From assembly GCA_016946835.1 (NCBI GenBank), contig JACVTC010000011.1, positions 1,979,501-2,043,500 of the forward strand: DNA of 64,000 bases, written 5' to 3'. The translations under genes were made by a program, and so were the position numbers. The notes below the pieces were generated by a model that saw only the letters and a list, made by a program, of their open reading frames with translations, was not told the origin of the DNA and made no database searches. The stretch is from Neocallimastix lanati (nom. inval.) (lineage: Eukaryota; Neocallimastigomycota; Neocallimastigomycetes; Neocallimastigales; Neocallimastigaceae). Positions 52,656-64,000 of this stretch are shown here, piece by piece (positions within the stretch are counted from its first letter, which is position 1; every line of letters starts with the position of its first letter).

Positions 52656-55191
52656 GTTTAAAATAAAATTAAAAAAAAAAAAAGTTAAAAATCTTCACAT
52701 AAAAGAAAAGAAAAAAAAAATTTTTTCTTTTATAGTTAATTTATAAAATTAAATATAAAAAAAATTTTTTTTTTTTTTGCAGTACAAAAACTATAAATGA
52801 AGAAAAATATATATATCTATATATTCTTAAATAAATTATTTTAACCCTTTTTTTTTTTTTTTTTTAATAAATATATGTTTCATTAATATATATAAATATA
52901 ATTAATTATAAAATATAAAACTTTTGTATATGTGAAAATATAATTAAAAAATAAAATAAAATATATATATAATATAATATATATTACAGAACAAATATAT
53001 ATGTGTGAAGAATATAATATAAATAAAATAAAAAATATATATATCATATAGAACTGTTAAAATAAGATATTGATAAAATGCAATAATTAATATTGTACAT
53101 ATTGGATAGATTATGAAAATTTTTACATAATTATATAATAAGAATAATATATTCAGAAAATATAAAAAAGTAATAAAAATAGAATATAATAAAAAAAAAA
53201 TATAATAAAAAAAAAATAATAAAATAAAATCAAAATCAAAATAATAATAAAAAATTTAATAAATAAATGATTTTTATAAACCAAAGAAATAAAATTCGAG
53301 GTCTTTTTCAAATATCAAAATATTTAATCATTCATTCTTTTCATATATATATATATTTATATTAGCTTTACTTAATGATTACATTTTCATTTTATTTCGA
53401 ATAAATCTCTTATTTTATTATATTCTTTTATATTTTTATTTAAATTCCTTTATTTTAATTCCTTTATTTTTATTATCATGATTATCATTGTAATTAAGAT
53501 TATTTTAATTTGATTTTATTTGTTAAAGGAAGATTCCATTTGATGTATCATTATGTAATTAAATTAATTAAAATTTAAATAAAAAATATATATAATATAT
53601 GAATATATATATATAAAAAAAAGGGAGGGGGAAGAAGGAAAGGAAAATTTTATAATTCATCACTACTACCAATATTTAAATATACTAAATATCAATCAAT
53701 GGAGGGATTACTTGAAATAGAAAAAAATAAATAAAAAATAAATAAATAAAAAAAAAAAAAAAAGATTTATGTGAATTATATTAAATATATAATCATTTCA
53801 TTAAATAATGAATGATTCATTAATTATTAATAAAATAGATAAAATTTATAATTCTTTATTCATTTTATCTAATAATAATATTAATTATCTAATAATAAAT
53901 TAAATATTAAATAAATTATTATACATTTATAAATAAATAAATAAATAATAAAACCAATATAATTAGTATATATGCTTAATATATCTATTTAAAAAAAAAT
54001 ATTATGACAGTAAATGAAATTAGAACAGATCAAAATAATTTAGAAATATAAAAACATTTTAATAGACCTAATTAATATTTAAATAAATATTATATCTCTA
54101 TTCTTTTATTACTAATGGAAATATAAATCAAATATTTATTATTTTATTCATTAGTTAAATCATTAGAAAAAAAAAATAAAATATTTATATAAATCTGAAA
54201 TTCTTATTCTTTTTTTTTTTTTTTTTTATAAGTTTATTTATTTTAAATCAAGGCTAGGATCGGATCTATTTATGTTTCTTCCCATCCACAACTTAAATAT
54301 ATTATCCATTATCCATCTTCCTTTATGGAAGGGTTTGAAATGGAATCAAGGATTATCCATTAAATAATAAATATATAGATTATATATATGTATTAAATCA
54401 TTTTAATTATTATATTGAATAATATATTTGATATATTAAATAGATTATTATTAAATAGAAAAAATTAAAATAATAAAATAATTATAAAATTATAAAAACA
54501 TTATTTCCATATTTGTTAAAAATTATATTAAATACTTTTATATATATACATTAATTTCTACAATGGAAAAATATAGAAATTAAATAATTAATAATTAATA
54601 ATTAATAATTAATAATTAAAAAACAAAAAAAACAAAAAAAAAATTCCGCAATTTGATTTTTTAAATAATCTTTTATAATTCATTAATTACAATATATTAA
54701 TTAATTAGTCTTATTAGTACTTTTTTAATAATTAATTTTAATGAGTTAATAAAACGTGATTCCATTATCAATGAATATTAATAAATCTTTTATTGCATGC
54801 CCATAATACATAACTAATAACTACTTTAAATACTTCATAACTCATAAATAGTACATTATAGAAAGTACATCATAGAAAGTACAGAACAATTAAATTGTAC
54901 AAAACTAATAACTAATAACTAGTAAATTGTACATAACTCGATGAATAATCAATATAATATATATTATATATAATAAAAATTCAAAACTTTACAAAAAATT
55001 TGTATAACATAAACAAAAATAAAAATCTGAAAGGGATGAAGATTTATAATTTATAATATAAAAATTTTTATTAATCTCTTATAAATTGTATAACCAAAAA
55101 TATAACCATTAACATAAATAAATAAATAAATAAAAAGAAATAAAATACGATAAACATAAAAGTAAAAATAAAAAAATTAAATTTAAAATGT

Positions 55192-55222
<31 letters not shown>

Positions 55223-58200
55223 GATTTATTATCATAAATTATACAAAATTTTTTATTACTTTTTATTATTATGTGTTTTAAGATTTGATTAATTAAAAAA
55301 AAAATTAATCATATATTAATAATAAATAAATAAATAGTACATAAATAATAAATAATAAATAATAAATAAATAAATAGTACATAAATAATAAATAAATAAA
55401 TAAATAGTACATAAATAATAAATAAATAATAAATAATAAATAATGTTAAGTTAGTAGGTAATATGACTTGTATTAATTTACCATTTTAATTTATGGAATG
55501 ATGATCATTTATTTAGTTATTTATTTATTTTTTTTATTCAATAGTATATAAAGAATATTCTATCAACATTAAAGTTTAAAATTTAAATTTTTTTTTTGTT
55601 GGTTCTTTTTTTATTTTTTAGAGTTGTTGGCTGTATTGTATTACAAATAAATAAAGCATGTTACACCTCTCAACATGAAATAAATATTAAATAAATATTA
55701 AATATATAAAAATAAAAATAAAAGAAAAAATACAAATACAAGTAAAAATGAAAAAAAAACCAAAAATAAAACCAAAAATAAAAGCATAAATAAAATTTTT
55801 TTTCTTTTCTTATTTTTTTTACTTTTTTCATTTTCTTCTAAATAAATAAATAACAAAATAAACTGTAGTTGTGTAACTTTTTAAATATTATAATATAATA
55901 TATCATTTTTTTTATTTTTTAATTTTTTTTTTAAAAAAAAAGAACAAAATAAAAAAAAAATAATTAAATTAAAATATTTTTTCTAAGAAGAATAATAATA
56001 AAAAATTGGAATATTGTATTAATTATAATTATTTATTTAACTACTTTAATATTTATTTATTTATTTATTTATTTTTGATGTATATTTAAAAAAAAAAAAA
56101 AAAAAAAAAAGGAAAGGGGTTTAATGATAATATAAATCATGATTTCAATCATAATAATATAATATTTATATTAATAAAACGGTTTATTTTATTATTATTT
56201 CTACATGATAAAATATTTTATTAAGGTACGGTTTATTTGTTATTTATTATTATACTCTATGGTTTAATTTCATCCATATAAAATAACATATTAAATCTTT
56301 ATTACTATTATTATTTTTTATTGTTTTATCGTTTTAATGGATTCAATAACGAAACAAAAAAAAAGAATTTTTTTTTATTTTATTTTGAAACTAATAGGAA
56401 AAAAAAAAATTTTTTTTTATATGTTCTATTATATACATTGTATATACATTATATGTATATATTTTATGCATTTATATATATTATATTCAAATTCAAGTTT
56501 ATTTACTCCATCTATTAACTTTTATAATAAGAATCTATAATTTCAATATTTATATTATGATTTATTATTATTAAAATCTACAGTTTTTTTTAATATTTTT
56601 CCATATATTTATGTGACTTCCTTTATAGTGATACTTTTAATATTAATTAAAGCTTGATTTTTTTTTATCAAATAAAGTTTGATCCCATTTCATTAAATAA
56701 TTAAAGTAAAAAAATTCTTTATTATTAAATTTCCATCAATAAAAATAAATATAAATAAATAAATAAATATATATGTATATAAATAAATAAATAAATAAAT
56801 AAAAATAAAACAATAAATATATAAGAAAATAAAATAAACTTTTATAGATCTATTAGTAAGCAAGTAAATAAGCAAATAAATAAACTTTATAAAAAAATAT
56901 ATTAAATACAAACTAAATAATATTTATAATAGTATTAAATAGATTAGTTTAATTATTTTATATTTTATTTCTCTTTATATATTCTAACTACAAAACTATT
57001 TTATTTTATGAAACTATTTATAATATTTATCATCTGTAACTAATAATATGTTTATATTGAATGATGAAAAGAAAAGATACAATTTCATTTCTTTCTAAAA
57101 AGTATAATAATAAAATTATAACATCCTAAATCACCATAATATAATTTAATTAAAATTCATATTAATATTAAGATCATGTTTTATTTTTATTTTTATTTTA
57201 TTTTTATTTTATTTTATTATTATTATTAAACAATTTAATTAAAAAGTTTTAAAATTCTTATTTTATTTTGTTTTCCTTAATTAATTAATTTAAATTGATT
57301 TATTATGCTAAATCATCTTTTTATTATTATTATTATTATTTTAATAAATTTTGGATAATTAATAAATGAGTATAATTAATAATAGAGTATAATTAATCAA
57401 AGAGAATAATGTTAAATGATTTAATTAATAATAATATTAAATACTAAAATACTAATGAATAAAAATATAGAATAATTAATAGTTAATGATATCTTATTCT
57501 TAATTAATATTAGAAGCGAAATAGCCCTAAAATTAAAAAAAAAAAATTAAAAATAAAAAATAAAAATGCCAAATCACTAATTAATTAAAAATTTTTTTTT
57601 TGTAATTCTAATATAATTAATAGTAGATGAAAAAAAATTTATTTTTAAATGAAAAAGCTTTAAAAATATTTATTTATATAGATTTTATATTAATTTTTTT
57701 TTTTTTTTATTTTTTTATTACAAAGATGATACATTATTATATCTATTGTATTACATTAATCAAATAAAAAATAAATAAATAAATAAATAAATTACTTTTA
57801 AAAAAAACAGAAACAAAAAATAAAAAATACTATGGATTTATTATGAATTCCTTATTTAGATATATATATTATATTATATGTATCAATATAATATATGTAT
57901 ATATTTTTGTATATTAATAAATATGTAATTTGGAATTTAAATTTTTTATAATAACAAATTTGTATTATTCCACATTTCAATACAGGAAAAAAAAAGTACA
58001 TGTAGAATATTTCTTTTTTGGTAAAAAATAATATATATAATTTTATTATATTATTTATAATTCATATATATAATTTTGTATTTCATATATATTTCACATA
58101 TATAATTATATATTTCATATATATTTCATATTTATTTTATATATATTATAATTTATATTTCATATATATTTTATATTTAATAATTATTTATATATATATA

Positions 58201-59241
58201 TAATATATTATATATATTAAAATTTAAATATTTAATAAATAATTTATATATATTAATAAAACGAATTTTTCTTCTTTATTTTATTTTATATTATTATATA
58301 GGTTATTCTTTTTTTTTTTTAAAAAAAATAAGTAGATAAATAAATAATTAGATAAATAAATAAGTAAATAAATAAATAAATAAGTAAATTAAAAATAAAT
58401 GAAATTGGTTTATCCAAATTCTATATATTAAAATCATAGTATCAATATGTAAACAACAATATATAAATATATAGGAACATCCCTCTATTCATGAAATCCA
58501 TTGACTAGTCCTATGATCAACAGAAAGAGTCACTTCTATTATCCTATATTAATAAATCAAACCAATATATTTTTAATCTAATTGAAACGCTATTCTTTAT
58601 CCTGTAACTGGTATAACAATATTTAAATTGACTAATTTTATTTTATTGTATTAGAAATATTACATTAAGACAAACAAAGCTTTTTATCAATGAAATTTTT
58701 ATTCACTAATTCATATATGATTTTTACTTTATATTTTTTTTTATTTTATTTTTTTTTTTATTTTTTATTTTATATTTTTTTTTTAATTTTTATTTTTATT
58801 ATTTTAATTTTTGTTATAATTTTTATTATCTATTCCATGAATTTGGTTCAATTCAATATATTCAAAATTTATTATATTAAATATAGCACAACTTTTTATT
58901 CTATTTATATTAATATATACATTATTATATATAATAGAATACTATTGAATTATACTAAATCATAGCATATGTATCACACTTATAGTATATTGAATATATT
59001 AAATATATTAATTTATTATATTACAATATATTACAATAAAATCATGACTATATTGTATAAATAGTTTTTATTTTTTATTAATGAAATACTATTTTTATAT
59101 TAATAAAACAATGTTGCTTAAAAAAAGTTCTAATGGTTAATAATAATAATGTTTGATATAATAAATAATTTACAAATTCATAATAGTTATTATAAAATAG
59201 TATATAATAAACATATATATCAATAATTTAAATTCATATAG

Positions 59242-59462
59242 ATAATAAATAATAAATAATAAATAATAAATAATAAATAATAAATAATAAATAATAAATA
59301 ATAAATAATAAATAATAAATAATAAATAATAAATAATAAATAATAAATAATAAATAATAAATAATAAATAATAAATAATAAATAATAAATAATTAAATAA
59401 TAAATAATAAATAATAATAAATAATAAATAATTAAATAATAAATAATAAATAATAAATAAAT
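59242..59462. repeat. Heptanucleotide satellite (AATAAAT)n, about 31 units
   Basis: About 220 bp of a 7-bp unit with occasional single-base changes (AATTAAAT at about 59390 and 59430, and a short unit near 59412). Confidence 0.9.
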
Positions 59463-60843
59463 ACTAATTAGAATTAATAATAATTAATGTTAATTAAGAG
59501 TATTAAATATAACAAATATTAATAAATTCATGTTTTTCAAATTTTTTGTTAAATCGAAATCAATAGAAATTAAGATTTAATATAAAAAATTAATTTACTT
59601 AATTAATTATAAAATAATATAAAAGGTTAAATAAATAGATTTCAATGGAATACAAATAGAATGAAATAAAATTAACAATATAATACAAATATATTGTGCA
59701 ATATAAATTATTATTAAATATATAAATACTATAATATTTTACTATATGTATATAATATATATTTTAATATATATAATTATTTTATATACACATGTATATC
59801 TTTTATTTTATTTTATTTTATTTTGTATTGTATTGTAGTATATATAAAATATTTTATTATTTTATTATATAATTTTATAATTAATTATTTTGATTTTTTT
59901 TTTCTTGAGAAATCATATTTCATTTTTCATATAAGTTTATATTTGAATATTTAATTAGTTTATATGAATTCAAAATATTTATTAATAAAAATTTTAATAT
60001 ATTATGAAAAACCTTTTTTGTTATGATTATAAAAAAAATCAATAAGCAATAATAATAATAAAAATTTTTCATATAAAAGATGGTTAACTTCTTTGAACAA
60101 AATAAAAATTTTTTTTTATTTTTATTTTTTTTTAAATAATAATTGAATTTTTTTTTTTTTTTTTTTTTTATAAAAAAGATAAAATAGAAGCGAAAAAAAA
60201 AGTTTTAATGAATGAATTAAACTAAAAAAATATATATAAAAAATATTTTCTATATTATAAAATATTTAATTAAAATTTAATATTCAATGAAAAGAGAAAT
60301 TAATATTAAATAAATAAAAAAAAAAAAAATTGAATATAATTAATAACTAGTAAAATAAAAAAAAACTAATAGTGATTAAATAATAATAATAATAATAAAA
60401 TTTTTATTAATATATATTATTTATATTTTTTTTTTTTATATTTTAGGTAAGTAATTATATACTTTCTTTTAATTTAAAATTTAAATATTTTATTATCGAA
60501 ATATCAATAAAATTATATGAATTTATGAAAATAAAGATTTATTAATATTAATATTATTTATATAATATATTGAAAATTTATAGGAAAAAACTATTAATAA
60601 AAGAAGAAACTTTTTATTAAGAAGAAAACAAATATTAAAAATTTATATATTTAATTTTATCTAATAATATAAAGTTTATTTATTTTTTTTCTCCAAAAAA
60701 AAAAATAATACTAATAAATAATTAATAATAAATAATTAATAATAAATAATTAATAATAAATAATTAATAATAAATAATTAATAATATAAATTTTATATAT
60801 AAATTGATAATATTTTTATTATTTTTTAAAATAATAAATAATA

Positions 60844-60882
<39 letters not shown>

Positions 60883-61335
60883 CAATTAAATAATTAATAA
60901 TTGTTTATATAAAATTTTTAATAAAAAAATTGTTAAAAAAAATTTAAAAATTAAAAATTATTAATATAAATATTTTAACAAACATAAAATATTCACTTTA
61001 TTAATATAATAAAAAGAAAAAAAAAATAATAAATATCAAAAAGTAATTAAAAAATAGAATTAAAAAAAAAAAATTACAATATAATAATATATTATATATC
61101 AATAAAATTTTTGAATATATATAAACATACTTTATTGTAATAACAACATACTCTATCGAAAAACAAACATTTATTTTTTTTTTTTTTACTACAAAAATAA
61201 AAAAAAAAAAAAAAAATCATATTGTAAAATAAAAACAAAAAATTTTTTTTTTGTAGTTGTAATATAAATAAAAATTCGTATAAAATCAAAAACAAACAAG
61301 CAAACCAATAAAAACAAAAAAAAAAAAAAAAAAAA

Positions 61336-62463
61336 ATGTCTCGCCAAGCCTCTTTTTTGAAATTAATTACTGTAAATACCCTTGCATTAACTTTTAATGC
61401 ACTTAATGTATATGCTAGAAGTATTGATGTTGAAGACCATTCAGAATCTTCAAATAGTATGTTTTTATTATATTATTATTAAATTTAATTATAATAAAAT
61501 AATATGTATATGTTTTATAATATAATTGTATAATAGTTTTTATTTTATTCTATATATATAGTTATTATTATTAAAATAATATTAATACTAATATATAATA
61601 TATTATTAAATGAACACTTTAAAAAAAAAAAATAAATAATAAAAATAAAATAAAATAAAATAGATCAGCCATTTTTCAGAATTCCACCTATTGTTTGCAT
61701 AGCTGGTGTTGTAGCAATAGCTGCCTCTGGTGGTTTTTGTTTGTTCCATTCGAAGAAAGAAAGAAGAATGAGTGAAGAATATTTAAATAAGCCAATTTCT
61801 TCTTCTAATAGTAGTTCTAATAGTAGTTCTAATAGTGAAATACGTGAATTAAATCCAGATCTTGAAGAAGCTGATATCGCTATCCAAGTAGATAAATTAA
61901 ATAAAGAAAATGAAAATGAAAATAATAATGAAAATCAAAATCAAAATCAAGAGGAATTCCCAACGAAAAGAGTTAGTATTCTTAATACAATATTTAAAAG
62001 AAATTCAAGAAGGGATAAGGAAAAACGTAATTCAAGTATACAATTTAAAGATGATCGTAGTTTAAATAGTATTTCAACAAATGAAGATTGGATTGCCGAA
62101 CAAAAATATAATGCTGAAATTAATGGAAATAATCAAGATTTATATGAAGATGAAGAAGTAAATTCAAATGATGGTTTTTGGAATTCTGATTTAGAACCTA
62201 TTCAATCCTCATCAGAAAATAAACAAGAATCCTATGCTATTCCAAGTTTAGGTAAAAAGAATTCTGTAATTGTAAAAAGAAATTCTGAACAAAGTGGAAA
62301 ACATCAAAGTGTAATCATACTTGAGAATGATAATAAGGTTTACTCATCTGGTTCATCACATGGATCTGTTGATAATATTCCTCCACCCACTAGAGTCAAA
62401 TCATGGAAGAATAGTGATATCAATGAAGAACTTAAGGAAATAATGGAAACTTTAGATGAATAA
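61336..62463 (+). CDS. Single-pass type I membrane protein with Ser/Asn-rich cytoplasmic tail, 306 aa, unknown
   Basis: Two exons, 61336-61456 and 61664-62463, join GT...AG in phase to 307 codons with stop. ATG was chosen because it opens a signal peptide (MSRQASFLKLITVNTLALTF NALNVYA in two pieces); ATGs further in would lose it. A short luminal stretch (RSIDVEDHSESSNS) is followed by a membrane segment at about 50-68 (IVCIAGVVAIAASGGFCLF) and a stop-transfer cluster HSKKERR. The tail of about 235 residues is disordered and acidic, with repeated basophilic kinase-type sites (FKRNSRR, KRNSS, GKKNSV, VKRNSE), SNSSSNSSSNS, and a final acidic helix ELKEIMETLDE. It resembles small fungal plasma-membrane sensors or adaptors in layout, but no family was recognised. 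Undamaged. Confidence 0.83.
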
Positions 62464-64000
62464 AAAAAAAATATTTATAATACATATAAAATAAAAATAC
62501 AATGAATTTAGATGTATAAAAGAAAATTTTATAATACCTATAAAATAAAATTACAATGAAGATAAATAAGTAATTTTTAATTTTTCTATTATTATTATGA
62601 TTTTTTTTTTTTTATTTTTATTATTGGAAATATTAAAAGAAAAAAAAAATTAATAATAATAGAATAAAAAATTACCGAATAAAAAAAAAAGTAATAATTA
62701 TAATAATAATAATAATAATAAAGCTTTTTAAAAGATATAAATAATTCGAATACCAAAAAATAAAAATTCAAATAAAGTGAGAAAAAAAATAAAAAAAGAA
62801 AATAAAAGTTAAAATAAAAATAACAATAAACAATATGATAAACTTAAACATAGAAAATTATTAAAATAAAAAAATTATTTTATTTATTAACATAATATAT
62901 AAATTAAAATACTTTTTTTTTTTTATATTATTTTAATATTTTAATTATTTTTATTTTTGCTTTTATTTATTTTATTATTTTTATTTTATTAACACTTTTT
63001 TATTTTTTCATTTTTATTTTCTTATTTAATTTTTTTTTTTTTTAATTCTTATTTTTATTTTTGTATTTTATTTCTCTTTCCTTCATTTTATTTTCTTATT
63101 TAATTTTTTTTTTTTTTATTTCTTTTTCTTTCTATTAAATTTTAATTTAAATTTTATTATTATTAAATTTTATTTTATATTATTTTAATTTTTTTTATTT
63201 TATATTAATATTTATCCACAATATAGTATTATTATATTATTATTTTTTATTTTTTATACAATTATAATTAATAATTCTCTAATAATAAATTGATTGATTA
63301 ATTAATAATTAAATAATAATAATATATATATTATTTTCTTCACCATTTTTGGAAAAAAAAAACATCTCTGTGTTGTGTTATTTGCATTATCTGTAGATAC
63401 CATAATGTATAATAAATTTTACTAAAATAATAGATTTTTAATTTAAAAAAAAAAATTTTTTTTTCTTTATATTTTTAACTATTAATATTTATAACGAAAT
63501 ATAAATAAATTAAAATAAATAAATGAAAAAATATAAATGAAAAAATATAATATAATAATATTTATAAATATATTTTATTATTATTTTTATTATTATTATT
63601 ATTATATAATTTTTATTTTATTTTATTTTTTCTTCATTTTTATTATTATTATTATATTATATATCATAAATAAAAAAAAAAATAAAAAAAAAATTATTAA
63701 CATTTAATTTGCTTATCATAAAAATTATTATCGATATTTATTATAATAAAAAATAATAGTAATTATAATTTTCATAATAAATTTTTATTATTATTATTTA
63801 TAAATAATAACATTATTAATTTAATAATTTTATTATTAATAAAATTTCTTTTTTAAGTTAATTAAATGTGAGATTTTTTTTTTAAAAATAACTTTATATA
63901 TACAAATATTAATATCAATTTTTTTTTTTAAAAAAAAAAAAAAACGAATTAAAACCATTTATTTTTAGAGTAAAATAAATAATTACAATTATTTAATTAC
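62464..64000. other. AT-rich spacer to the window end
   Basis: No gene was recognised. T-rich and A-rich stretches dominate. A less biased patch at 63345-63410 (contains ACATCTCTGTGTTGTGTT) has no frame or fold that I can support. Confidence 0.55.

Larger units (their letters stand above)
50480..61335. other. Gene desert, about 10.9 kb, of simple AT sequence
   Basis: No gene was recognised on either strand. The stretch is AAAT/AATAAAT-type repeats, ATT/AAT microsatellites and homopolymers. Short less biased islands occur at 54241-54360 (contains GGATCGGATC), 55610-55680 and 58480-58620, without an open frame or clear fold. Frames over it are poly-(Ile/Leu/Tyr/Phe) artefacts of repeats. Confidence 0.65.

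Noticed and set aside
54241-54360. Less AT-biased island as a possible gene or RNA
   Set aside because: No open frame longer than a few codons, no box motifs and no stable fold were found by eye.
58480-58620. Less AT-biased island as a possible snoRNA or tRNA
   Set aside because: No C/D or H/ACA boxes with a closing stem, and no tRNA arms.

Overview
The window looks like nuclear DNA of an early-diverging fungus, most probably an anaerobic gut fungus (Neocallimastigomycota). It is extremely AT-rich, with long A/T homopolymers and ATT/AAT microsatellites. Genes are intron-rich with GT...AG introns, and genes are islands in near-featureless spacer. Secreted proteins pair chitin-binding CBM18 domains with Thr-rich linkers. 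The phylum is an inference from composition and gene content. Functions were assigned by reading motifs, not by database search.

Layout. 1-1568: C-terminal four fifths of a non-phosphorylating glyceraldehyde-3-phosphate dehydrogenase (GAPN-type ALDH). 2555-4380: a broken, very divergent RNA polymerase largest-subunit fragment, probably a giant-virus-like fossil. 5191-8834: two decaying secreted lectin-like/CBM18 genes on the minus strand; a 5'-truncated LINE with a clear target-site duplication sits about 50 bp upstream of one. 9739-11187: a broken gene of unknown family. 12068-12553: a cluster of three C/D-box snoRNA candidates; the first two look like a duplicated U24 with its two rRNA guides divided between the copies. 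13250-18951: an insulin-degrading-enzyme-like (M16) pseudogene split by a LINE. 20360-21355: a lysine-rich coiled-coil protein.

23616-34736 is a replication pair: the DNA polymerase alpha catalytic subunit (minus, 24 exons, 1426 codons) and GINS subunit Psf2 (plus, 6 exons, 200 codons), head to head. 37394-39251 is a MEMO1-family gene (8 exons, 299 codons). 41746-43302 is an unknown 518-aa protein with a C-terminal membrane hairpin. 44.8-50.5 kb is a graveyard of LINE copies and other remnants. 50.5-61.3 kb is a gene desert of simple repeats. 61336-62463 encodes a 306-aa single-pass membrane protein with a long Ser/Asn-rich cytoplasmic tail.

One LINE family accounts for at least six fragments (8.9, 13.3, 14.7-17.2, 44.8, 45.7 and 50.1 kb). 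They share a C-terminal domain and/or a 3' end of the form CATGTA...AATAAAG...poly-A. Several strong hairpins and a 335-bp foldback (36481-36815) lie in the spacers. The best candidates for new biology are the split U24 snoRNA pair, the virus-like RNA polymerase fossil, and the conserved extra C-terminal domain of the LINE.
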